A stretch of DNA of 64,000 nt, taken from NCBI GenBank assembly GCA_009192285.1, contig CM018603.1, forward strand, positions 2,782,588-2,846,587, given 5' to 3'. Origin of the DNA: Morchella semilibera (lineage: Eukaryota > Ascomycota > Pezizomycetes > Pezizales > Morchellaceae). The notes under the pieces are model-generated. The model had not been told where the DNA came from and did not search any database. It saw only the letters and a list, made by a program, of their open reading frames with translations. Positions 54,271 to 64,000 of this stretch are shown piece by piece. The position numbers and the translations under genes are program-made. Each line of letters starts with the position of its first letter. Position 1 is the first letter of the stretch.

Positions 54271-55330
54271 GTTGATTATCGGAAACTCAATGGAGTAATA
54301 GTGTTACGGGATTTGGAGACAGGAATACCAGCAAAGCCTCCCTATGTTACTAAATTCCCAACTGGCGCCCCAGAGAGGTACAGTGGTGCCAGTATGGGCC
54401 AGATTGCGGAGTTGCGGAATCACTAGTTAAAAAATACGTTTTCGACCCAGAAAATAATCCCTGGAGCGCCAAGGCGCTGGCACAGTCGCTCAGGGCACCT
54501 ATGGGTATATGAGGGGGCAGCAGTTCAAGTTTGGGATCAATCGGACCAAAACTGATCAAACGGCGAAGGTTTTGGAAAAGCTGACACTGGTGACTTCTCA
54601 GGGAAAGATAAGACTATCCAACACCTCTGGTACCTAATCGTTGATAGTCCTAATGTTGAGCCATGCTCCTTAGTGATAGATAACGATGCAGGGAAAGAGT
54701 TGGCAAGTGAAGTCGAGGCCTGGTACTAAGGAGTTATCAGGTAGGCTGACTCCGGCACTTCCCTGCTGACGAAAAACTGAGTGCATGCAGTAGCGCGATG
54801 TAACATGAGGAATTTTAAAAAGGCGTTGGGAACGTTGGCGTTGGTGTTTGATTTCCTTAGGCGATTATCAGGGTCTTCCGGGTTTCCCACATATTTGCTG
54901 TAATGATAGTTCTTAGTCCGCGTGACATTTGCGCGGGATATAAATACGGTGTCATTCTCCGACTTTGTTGAAATCATCATCGACGAAGAAAGAGTCTTAA
55001 CGATATAAATCTATTACCTCTATTCTTATGCTCCTAGTGATTCTTGAAAATATCTACCTGAACCAATCTTTGTGTTAGCATTACCCAACTCTAAACCACT
55101 TCTTATACTCGTCGGGCTAGCATCAGACAACAGAGATTCTAGTTACGTTTAGACTGAGGTGACCCCGTTCCTTTCTGCCTTTGCAGTTACTGTTTCGGAC
55201 TCTGAGCTCTTCACAGTACTACTCTAGTAGTCCGGTGCGATACCCTAATAAACAGTTTAAAACAACCACCCGCTACTAGTACCACTAACCCCAGAATCAT
55301 TTATAGCTATTTTCTTCTATATAGTACTAC
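54271..55330 (+). pseudogene. Ty3/gypsy reverse-transcriptase scrap split by a solo LTR-f
   Basis: The plus strand resembles the VDYRKLN motif before the LTR-f and the following NRYPLPLTPETF region after it. It is about 110 bp of an otherwise lost element, heavily decayed. Confidence 0.6.
54302..55250 (+). repeat. Solo LTR-f
   Basis: 949 bp, TGTTACGGG...ACCCTAATA, with duplications AATAG (54297-54301) and AACAG (55251-55255), one base apart. GGGATATAAATAC box at ~54937. Partner of 30514-31524. Confidence 0.88.
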
Positions 55331-55502
55331 AATACCTTATATCTGAAAAATACTGAGACATTTCGAGGTGGTTTGGTTGGTTGGTTGCGGAGAGTGGCAG
55401 GGATTAATGCCAGGGTAGTTGACTCAGCACGACATATCAAATTTGAGCATCCAGGCATTAGAGGGCCCCCAAAACTGGGGTTGAATGTCGAGAAAGTGAA
55501 TG
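55331..55502. other. Short unassigned spacer
   Basis: 170 bp with GGTTTGGTTGGTTGGTT and no recognised feature. Confidence 0.35.
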
Positions 55503-56132
55503 TGACGGAGTAACCCGACGCAAAGAAGAAGATGACAATGATGACGCAGGACGACCCGAGGGGCACAGCCTAAGCGATGAGGAGACCGACGAAGACAAGG
55601 GTAACACCGGGCAGGCACAAGCGCAGGCACTGGCGAAGGCAAAGGCAAGGGCAAAGGCACAAGGGCGCAGGGCGGGGAGAGTGAGGACCAGATGGGCCTC
55701 AACGGGAACGATGAGAGGTACTATGGACTTCCCCTTTGTCAGAGGATCAGGATTTGGTACAAGAGGCTATGGCTTAGAAATAGGAGTTGATTCCTATGTA
55801 CCGAGATAACAGGAAGACGAGACAGAGAGAAAAGAAAGAAAGAACTAATGAAAACTTCTATCCCCACTATTTAACACACCTCCTCCACCAGTCCGCTATG
55901 ACTCACACTTTCGCTTATAGAACCCCATAGAAACCCATCGCTGCCACACCTCATATTCATCCCCACCATCTTCGTTATTTACATTACCAATCCATCACGC
56001 CATCAAACCTCCTAGAACCCAATGACAACACCCCCTTCTCAGCATACCTCCTCCTCGCCTAACATTACCCCAACAACCACGACAGCGCTTAGACTACCAA
56101 ACCCTCGGGACCGATGCCAAGACGCCAGGACG
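55503..56132 (-). repeat. LTR-a, 3' LTR of Ty3-6
   Basis: 630 bp, TGACGGAGTAACCCGACGC to AGACGCCAGGACG. TGACTCA at about 55899, CATAGAA motifs, TTTAACAC box and GGCAAA hexamers. Confidence 0.88.
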
Positions 56133-56603
56133 GATCAGGTCCCCTCCTAGGGCCTAACTCCTGTTAGGCCGAGCTTTTGAAGGATATTGATTATGAAAAA
56201 CATTTCAAAGTTCAAGACTATGTTCAAGATCGTCCGATGGCTGCCAGAGAGGTTCCTCGTATCCAACATATCTGACCAAATACTCTACCCGCCGTCCCGT
56301 CTTCCTAGAATCCAATATCTCTGCAACTTCCCATTCAGTCTCCCCTTCAACCTCCACCAGTTGGGGTGGTTCAACAATTTGTCCTGGAACAGGATTATTC
56401 ACCGCCGGCGATAGCAGTGAAACATGAGATACCAGATATATTTTCATGGAGGTAGGTAATTCCAACTCATAAGCATAGGGACTCACAATTCGTTTCACCC
56501 GATATGGACCGATTTGCTTCCAGTCGAGTTTCTTCGAGGGTCGATTTGTTTCGATATTTCTAGTGGAAAGCCAGACAGAATCACCGACCGCATATCGAGG
56601 TGC

Positions 56604-57128
56604 TATCACGGAGCGAAACGAAGACGAGGGCGAGGAGTGCCAAAGTACACAACCAGGATGGGACGAGGTGAGGCGGATAGGTTCGAGACTTAGACAGGGT
56701 AAAGGGCGGGGCTTCTGGGACGAGGGACAGGGCGAGGCGAGGGTTACGAGACGAGGACTATGGGTTTTCCTCCTACCTTTGAAGGGTTAGGAGCGAGGGG
56801 AATTCCAGAGTAACTAGAGATCCTAGAGCTTTGTATTGGCTAAAGGATAGGAAGGTTGCGTGAAGAGGAAAGGAAAGAAGCTATCTACAAGCGAGGGCAA
56901 GGCCCCTATATATATCACACCACCCGACCCGATGACTAACCTAAGTAACCCTGTACAGAACCCCATAGAACCTCCCAAAACCCCTATATCCGAACCCAAC
57001 CTTATCCCCTATACCCGAGACGCTATTTCCGAACCAAAGTCCTGATACCGAAACCCAAAGAACATAAGGGAATCCCTGACTAATCCCTCTTCCCGCAACA
57101 CCACTCAACCGAGCTCTACGCTGTGATA
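56604..57128 (-). repeat. Solo LTR-d inside Ty3-6
   Basis: 525 bp, TATCACGGAGCG...CGCTGTGATA, with GGTGC duplications at 56599-56603 and 57129-57133. Confidence 0.93.
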
Positions 57129-58389
57129 GGTGCTGGGGTACGATGTAAATTGGCCATTTCCTCCTGTATCTTCTGAGCCCTAAACATCTCGGTCTTCAAG
57201 AAATCAAAAACTTGGGACATCTCCCGTGCCAACCCATTAGCTTGATACTTATTCACCGTCTGCCCTTGTTGTAGTGGTCCAAAGGTCATTCTTGGATGTC
57301 TCCCATAGTTAGCCTGAAAGGGGGACATATTAGTAGTCTCAGAGATGTGATTATTGGTAGCAAACTCAGCAAGAGTTAGAAAGTCACAATTGTCTTGTTG
57401 ATATGATACATAGCTGCGGGGATACTGTTCCATAATCACATTGGTCCTTTCCGTTTGTCCATCTGTTTGGGGATGAAAAGCAGTGGAATATTGGGACGCA
57501 ATCTCTAGACGATCACAGAGGGTTTTCCAAAACTCAGCGGTAAATTGTGTCCCCCTGTCTGAAACAATAGTTTCCAGGAGTCCATGAAGCTTCCATACTT
57601 GTTCCAAGTAGAGACGAGACAGATCTGTGGCATTAACATTCAAGTTCTCGATGGTAGCTATTAGGTGTTTCATTTTCATCAACCGATCCATTACCACAAG
57701 TATAGCATTAAACCCATTGCTCTCCGGCAGTCCAGTTACAAAGTCCATGGTAATATCCGTCCAAGGTTCCTTGAGTACTGATAGCGGTCGCAGGACTCCT
57801 TGAAGAGGATTATGACTCGCTTTCCTCTGCCGGCAAGTATGACAATTCTAGACATAATGGTCTGTATATTTCCGCAAGGTCGGCCAAAAATATTCTCGAC
57901 TCATAAGTTCTAGCGTTTTCGATCTGCCAGGATGCCCAGCTGAAGGGTTGTCGTGATATTCTCGTAACAAATAGAGCTTAAGTTCATCATAATTAGGGAC
58001 ATAGAGTAGGTTCTGATAAAGTAGCAGCCCCTCCTCATTCTCCTTGCATTCAGCCAGGGATATCTCTTTCGATTGTCGAATGCCATCTTGGAGCATAGAT
58101 AGAATTTTGCTTGGAAAGCTATCACTCTGGTAAGCTTTGTTAAACAAATCAAGTACGAAAGACGATCCTTCAGCGGGTTCATTTAACAAAGAACCCGCTA
58201 ACAAACTTGTGTTAGAATCTAAATTCCCCTTCTTCAAAACCATCGGCTTTGTTGCTTCAGTCTTTCATCCCCTTCCTTCAGTAGATCCTTAGACCTTCTA
58301 GTTAGGATATCAACCTTCATCCCCTGCTTTCCCGGCCTATACTGAATCACAAAATTAAATTGAGACAAAAACTCCACCCAACAGGTTTG

Positions 58390-59019
58390 TGATGGAGTAA
58401 CCCGACCCAAAGGGGGAGATGACAATGATGACGCAGAGGAACCCGAGGAGCACAGCCTCAGCAACGAGGAGACTGACAAAGACAAGGATAACACTGGGCA
58501 GGCACAAGCACAGGCACCAGCAAAGGCAAAAGCAAGGGCAAGGGCACAGGGGCGTGGGACAGAGAGAGTGAGGACCGGATGGACCTCAACGAGAACGATG
58601 AGATGTACTATGGATTTCCTCTCTCTAGAGGACAGGGTCTTTGGAACGAGGGGCTATGCCTTGGAAATAGGAGTAGATTCCTATTTACCGAAATAACAGG
58701 AAGACGAGACAGAGAGAAAAGAACGAAAGAACTAAGAAAAACTTCTATCCCCACTATTTAACACGTCTCCTCCACCAGTCCGCTATGACTCACACTTTGA
58801 CTCATAGAATCTCATAGAAACCTATCGCTACCTCACCTCGTATTCCTCCCCACCATCTCCGCTATTTACATTACCAATCCATCACGCCATCGAACCTGCT
58901 GGAACCCAATGACGGCACCCACTCCTCAGCATACCTCTTCCTCGCTTAACATTACCCCAACAACCACGACAGCGCTTCGACTACCGAATCTTAGGGACCG
59001 ATGCCAAGACGCCGGGACA
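58390..59019 (-). repeat. Solo LTR-a inside Ty3-6
   Basis: 630 bp with GTTTG duplications at 58385-58389 and 59020-59024. These fix the LTR-a ends as TGTCCCGG...CATCA/CGTCA (TG..CA) rather than the longer CACA. Confidence 0.92.
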
Positions 59020-60476
59020 GTTTGACGCCGATTCAGCAATTTAGTTGACATGAAGTACTCAAGGTTGCGATGATCTGTGAGTACTATGACTTGAAATTGA
59101 GTTGTCTCCAAATGAGGTCTCCATTCTTCGAAACAACGAATAATGGCTAGTAACTCCTTGTCATGGATCTCATCATTGCGTTCCGCAGGCGAGTGTGTCT
59201 TAGAAAAGAAAGCAACTGGGTGGAGTATTCCTTCGTCGTCCCCTTGTGATAATATCCCAGCCGACACATAATCTGACGCATCTGTTTCCACAATAAATTC
59301 TTTCTCAGGATCCGGGTGCATCAATACTGGAGCAGTGGTAAAAGCAGTCTTGAGTTTCTGAAAGGCTTGTTCAACCTTCTGGGTCCACTCAAACCGTACA
59401 TGTTTTTTTGTCAAATTTGTCAATGGTCGAGCCATTGTGAAATAAGCATAAATAAAACGTCGGTAAAAATTAGCAAACCCCAGAAATTCCTGAACCTCTT
59501 TCACTGTCTTTGGCGCATCCCAATCCACAATCATCTGTACTTTGACAGGATCCATCTTCATTCCTCCAGGAGTCAAAATCATGCCCAAGTATTTTGTCTC
59601 TTGTACGCTGAATTCGCACTTTTCTGGTTTTAGATGAACCTCGTTAGCTTCTAGGGCTTCCAGCACCTGTTGTACATCTTGGTGATGCTGTTCCAAGGTT
59701 TCTGAATAAATAAGAATATCATCAAGATAGGCCATAGCACAACGATCCAAAAAGGGGCGGAGAATATCATTAATCCAGCGTTGGAAAGTAGCGGGGGCAT
59801 TGGTTAAGCCAAAAGGCATCACCAGATATTCCCAATGTCCATAGCGGGTCCTGAAAGCTGTTTTCCACTCGTCCCCATCTTTAATCCTAATCTGATTATA
59901 ACCCCATCGTAAGTCTAGCTTGGTAAAATAATTCGCTCGTGCTAGGTTGGCCATAGTTTCTAGAGTGAGGGGAAGAGGGTATCGATCCTTGACAGTAATA
60001 GCATTTAGCTTCCAATAATCAACGCACAAACGTAGAGATCCATCAGCTTTTTTAACAAATAGTACAGGGGGGCTGACTGAAGAATTGCTAGATCGAAGAA
60101 ACCTTTTCTTTAAATTGTCGGTCAAATAATCCCTCAACGCCTTCAACTCTTCCTGCGACATACTATACATAGGACCAAAAGGTGGTGCTGTTCCCTCTTG
60201 TAGCTTTATCTCATGGTCGTAGGGACAATGTGGGGGTAGCCTGGCTGCATTAGTTTCATCGAACAGTTGTCGGAACCGCTGATAGTCTATTGGAATCCTT
60301 CCATTGGGGTTGGCAGGGATTTCCAATATCTTATTGACAGCATATAGAATAGTTGAGTAGAGTTGGACGGTAGGGTCCTGGGCCAACTTCTTAAACGCTC
60401 GAGGAGTAACTGCCGAGATATAAGTAACTGGCCTTTCCGGTGGTGGAGTGGAAATCCCCCGAGCGACAATAGATTT

Positions 60477-61746
60477 TGTCAAGGGAGTCACCTCCAACTA
60501 CCGCGTAGTTCAACACGGAGCTCGGAGTTCTCAGGGACCATGCCTAAGGCCATCAGGTAAGAATTTCCTCAGTCTGTATCGCGCATGTGTCCCAGTGGCC
60601 GGAGGCAGCCCTGCGAGTCCGTATTGCCGGGGAGCGGATGGCTCCATACAAGGGGGAATTCATCAGGCAGAGTAGACAATCACAGAATACTAAAGTTCAA
60701 AGAGAAAAAACCCTCTCCCTAATGGGAGGAGGTAAAAAACTCAGAAGTCTCATTACCAGCGCCTCCCGCTGGCCTATCGATCTCGCAATAATAATATTAG
60801 ACTCTTTCTTCCCCGTAGATCATGATGGATGAAGATCAAGTGGCAGCCCATTTCTACCCGCGGGTATACCTCCGCGGCCAAGCCAGGGTTACTAACTATA
60901 TACATGACTCTTAACCCTGACGGATTTTGGATATTAACTCCAGGGCTGACGCCCTTTCCCCACCTTCCCCTCCAGTGGTATTGTGAGGGGTCTTTCTTCG
61001 TTTCCTTTCCTACTACTTGTTGTTTCTGAGGTAGGCTGAGCTTCGGTAAGCCCTGCGGTAGGTACTTGATGACGTACATCGTTCTCTTTCCTCTGGGCAT
61101 AGGCCAGTGTCGTTGGGTGTACTCAACACGTCTGCCCCACTGCATAGTCTTCTTCCCCTCTGAAAGAGTTGTAGTAGCCCCTAGGGCCCTCCATTACTCT
61201 CACCGGTACCGGAAGACCTTGTCGTGGTGCTCTGTGGAGTACTCACCCACACCGCCCTGTTCCCTCAGCTTCCCCTTTCCCGCAATCCCATCAGTACTAG
61301 TCCTGAAAACCCCCATAGTCTGCTTCCTATAGGCTCCGCGCTTCATCCGCGGTCCCCAGCAGGCTGTCCGAAGTCCTTTGCTTCGCTTGTCTCATAGCTT
61401 CATCAGTTTTGGTTCGATTGACTCCAAACCTAAACTTCTGTCCCCTCATATACCCACCGGTGTCCCCAGTGGCTGTGCCAGCGTTTTGACGCTCCGGGGG
61501 TTGATATTGGGGTCCAAAACGTGTCCAGTTGCTAGCGTTTCCGCAACTCCGCTTTTCCGGCCATATTGGCCACACCGCATGCCCCAAGGACTCCCTTAGT
61601 GTAGTAGAGACTGAGAATATCACTCCTCCCATCCTCCTTCAACTTATAATTGAGTTACAGATCGACCGGAGGTCGTTTGGTGAGGATACGGTAACTCCCG
61701 ACTGCTAAACCACTGATGCCCGGATTCGGAAACCATACCCGTAACA
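60477..61746 (-). repeat. Solo LTR-f (long, diverged) inside Ty3-6
   Basis: 1270 bp, TGTCAAGGGAG...CCCGTAACA on the plus strand, with GATTT duplications at 60472-60476 and 61747-61751. The reverse complement aligns with LTR-f (GCGGAGTTGCGGAA, GGTGGGTATATGAGGGG). Longer than the other two copies by about 260 bp. Confidence 0.88.
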
Positions 61747-62199
61747 GATTTATGGTTGGCTATACAGTGTTCAAGGCATACTGATGATTGGAAACGAATC
61801 TCATTCCTTCCACTGTCAATCAAGACTCCATGCTTTCTCATCCAAGATATCCCCATTACTATCGGATAGTGTCCCAATTTCGTAACAAAGAAAGGACATT
61901 CCTCCACATGTCCATTAATCTCCAGTTCCAGCGTTACCTTCCTGGTCACCTTCCCAGATTCAATAGGCCTTCCATCAATCACATCAATCTCCCTCTCAGT
62001 CCTCAAGTTCTTCATCTTTAGTTTATGGCGGCGTACAAAGTCTTCATCAATCAATGCATATCCCGATGCTCCAGTATCAATCAAGGCATAGGTGGGTACA
62101 ATAGATTTTTTATTTTGCGAAATAGAACAAACTACAATCAATTGATTCCCATTTATCCCACTTCCGATACTGAAAACGTAGAAATAGACACTTTAGAAA

Positions 62200-63470
62200 A
62201 AACTTTAGGAGGTCCCTGGGCTATGCTGCTTAGGCCAGGGTCGAGTATTTTAACTCCTCTTCATCCGACGATAAGTCCTACTCCTTTTCCTTCTTTTCCT
62301 TCTTCGCTTCCAACAATGCTCCCCTCAGCCTAGTTGCTGCTGTCCCCGAGTGCGAAAGAGTACAATCCCTAACCAAATGTCCAACTCCCCCACAATAATA
62401 ACATTGATTCACCGCACGACGTGCCTCCCTTTCCCTGGGATCCGGGCGATGGCGACTATCGGACAAATCCATAGGGACAGCTCCCCCTGGAGTTTGGGAA
62501 CGGTGGGCTACTGGCGCAACACTCTTTGGTGGTGGTTGGGGTGGTCCTCGTATGACTAGGGAAGTTTTTGATGCAACAGGTGGGCAAGGAACGAAAGGAG
62601 GAGGAACGGGAGCAATAGGAATTTGAAATCTGAACCTCTCCATCCTGGCTTGTAAGGCTCGTTGCTTATTGTCAAGGCGTTGGAGAAGTAGCCCACAGTC
62701 CTTAATAGTCGTTGGGGTTTCATTCTGAATTATTAGGGCCATCAAATCTTGATTAAGCCCTTCCAAAAGACATTCAATCTTGGCCGCCTCGTTGAACTCA
62801 GAGTCGGCAGCATACCGCTGGAACTCTGCAAAGTACTCAGAAAAGGTGCGTTGGCGTTGCCTGATTTCCGTCAAGTTGCAAGGAGCGGTGGCAGCGCGAT
62901 CCGGATCCCCAAAAGCATTATCCAAAATTTCAAAAAATTCTGGCATGGAATCCAGAGGGATTCCTTCATCTGTAATATAAACAAGAAATTGATCCGCCGC
63001 TGGCCCTTCCAATTGAGAAATAGAATACGCAAGTTGTTGTGCCGAGGAAGGAACGCGATCGAGATTAGCCGTGAGCTTGATCTGTAGTTGTCTCTGAAAC
63101 ATCCTAAGGGTCTTGCGATCGCCCCGGTATTTTTCCGGGCGGGGAGTTTCTCTGATTTGGATGGCTTGGTTAAGTCGTTGTGGAGCTCCTGTAAACCTCC
63201 TTTGACTCCTTCTTGCAACTTCTTGATCTTAGCCCGTAGTCCCTGAATTTCTTTGTGGAACTCGGCCTGGCCTTGTTCGGTTTCAGAGTGGTGGGTGGTG
63301 AGGTCGACCGCATATTGCTGAACCCCTCCATGCGCTCTTTGGAGGAGGGCATACGCTTGCTTCGCTTCCTCCGTTGTGGCGGGGTCCACTTCAGCGTGAG
63401 CGACAAAGAACTCTTCGAGATCCGTATGGAGCTTTTTATAATCAAATGCATTGGTGGCTGGAGAGGCCAT
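62200..63470 (-). pseudogene. Ty3-6 gag remnant
   Basis: Starts MASPATNAFDYKKLHTDLEE. It has a coiled-coil-like part, a capsid-like region (EIRQRQRTFSEYFAEFQRYA, ~62850), a CCHC knuckle (CYYCGGVGHLVRDC, ~62380) and a Lys/Glu-rich end. Closely related to the Ty3-4 gag. Fossil. Confidence 0.86.
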
Positions 63471-63533
63471 GGTAGACTATGGTGCGAGGAACTAGGACTG
63501 TGCCAGTTGAGTAAGGGTGGTCTTGTCTTAGTG

Positions 63534-64000
63534 TGACGGAGTAACCCGATGCAAAGAAGAAGATGACAATGATGACGCAGGAAGACCCGAGGGGCAGAGC
63601 CTAAGCGATGAGGAGACCGACGAAGACAAGGGTAACACCGGGCAGGCACAAGCGCAGGCACTGGCGAAGGCAAAGGCAAGGGCAAAGGCACAAGGGCGCA
63701 GGGCGGGGAGAGTGAGGATCAGATGGACCTCAACGGGAACAATGAGAGATACTGTGAGTTTCCTCTTTTCTAGAGGATAGAGTCTTTGGTACGAGAAGCT
63801 ATGGCTTAGAAGTAGGAGTAGATTTCTATGTACCAAGATAACAGGAAGACGAGACAGAGAGAAAAGAAAGAAAGAACTAAGAAAAACTTCTATCCCCACT
63901 ATTTAACACACCTCCTCCACCAGTCCGCTATGACTCACACTTTTGCTTATAGAACCCCATAGAAACCCATCGCTGCCATACCTCATATTTATCCCCACCA
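63534..64000 (-). repeat. LTR-a, 5' LTR of Ty3-6 (cut by the window edge)
   Basis: 467 bp from TGACGGAGTAACCCGATGC; matches 55503-55969 including shared CGCAGGGCGGGGAG. Confidence 0.88.

Larger units (their letters stand above)
56160..62150 (-). pseudogene. Ty3-6 pol remnant with chromodomain
   Basis: Protease (YALIDTGASGYALIDEDF, ~62080), RT ([17 protein letters not shown], ~59990; [12 protein letters not shown], ~59720), RNase H ([13 protein letters not shown], ~59270), integrase zinc-finger and core ([10 protein letters not shown], ~57745; SDRGTQF, ~57560) and chromodomain ([10 protein letters not shown]...YVGYEEPLWQP, ~56210-56330). Solo LTRs interrupt the protease-RT, RNase H-integrase and integrase-chromodomain stretches. 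Fossil. Confidence 0.86.
55503..64000 (-). mobile_element. Ty3-6: Ty3/gypsy chromovirus fossil, 5' LTR cut by the window edge
   Basis: On the minus strand: 5' LTR-a (63534 to beyond 64000), gag, protease, RT, RNase H, integrase, chromodomain, and 3' LTR-a (55503-56132). Three solo LTRs sit inside: LTR-d, LTR-a and LTR-f. The comparable 467 bp of the two LTRs differ at about 5-6% (hand count, mostly transitions). It looks broken in about eight places besides the insertions. Confidence 0.9.

Noticed and set aside
60477-61746. Gene-bearing insertion in Ty3-6
   Set aside because: Frames are short and lack motifs; GATTT duplications and similarity to LTR-f show it is a long solo LTR.

Overview
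The window reads as a piece of a transposon-swollen filamentous ascomycete (Pezizomycotina) genome. The evidence is 52-61 nt introns with GT..AG ends and CTAAC/CTAAT-type branch sites, a compact fungal FAU1 gene, Ty3/gypsy elements with a C-terminal chromodomain, and Tad1-like LINEs that carry an RNase H domain. The species cannot be named from sequence alone. I found no rRNA, tRNA or CRISPR. Roughly nine tenths of the bases are mobile DNA.

Layout. (1) 1-4916 is unlike the rest: an uncharacterised divergent gene pair (minus 415-1, running off the edge; plus 682-2081, three exons) separated by a foldback that carries telomere-like CCCTAA/TTAGGG arms. Minisatellites follow, then a four-copy array of about 350 bp units (two 701 bp dimers), bracketed by inverted copies of one ~200 bp block. 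(2) 4917-26513 holds four Ty3/gypsy elements (local names Ty3-1 to Ty3-4) with solo LTRs nested in them. (3) 26514-~37250 is a Tad1-like LINE, split by a 1 kb solo LTR and by a second, 5'-truncated LINE. (4) 37280-40834 is a pile of LTR pieces. (5) 40835-51581 is a host island into which a solo LTR inserted, and Ty3-5 then inserted into that LTR (41929-48151). The island keeps FAU1 (5-formyltetrahydrofolate cyclo-ligase) apparently intact. (6) 51582-55502 is solo LTRs plus two kinds of small TA-flanked inverted-repeat element. (7) 55503-64000 is Ty3-6, with three solo LTRs inside and its 5' LTR cut by the window edge.

Local LTR family names: LTR-a (TGTCCCGG...CCGTCA, ~630 bp; Ty3-1, -4, -6), LTR-b (TGTTACGGAGC...CCGTGATA, ~577 bp; solo only), LTR-c (TTTCATGG...TTGAGA, ~401 bp; Ty3-3), LTR-d (TATCACGG...CCGTGATA, ~460-525 bp; Ty3-2), LTR-e (TATCACGG...GTTAGA, ~480-510 bp; Ty3-5), LTR-f (TGTTACGGG...CCCTAATA, ~1-1.27 kb; solo only). 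Most boundaries are fixed by 5-bp target duplications read directly in the sequence. All LTR elements are treated as fossils. By hand-counted LTR divergence Ty3-3 is youngest (~2%), followed by Ty3-5 (~4.6%) and Ty3-6 (~5-6%).

Most worth a second look: LTR families without TG..CA ends, a TGASTCA plus CATAGAA promoter module shared by five LTR families, a three-copy TA-flanked miniature element with CATCAGCAA ends, and the whole left-edge locus.
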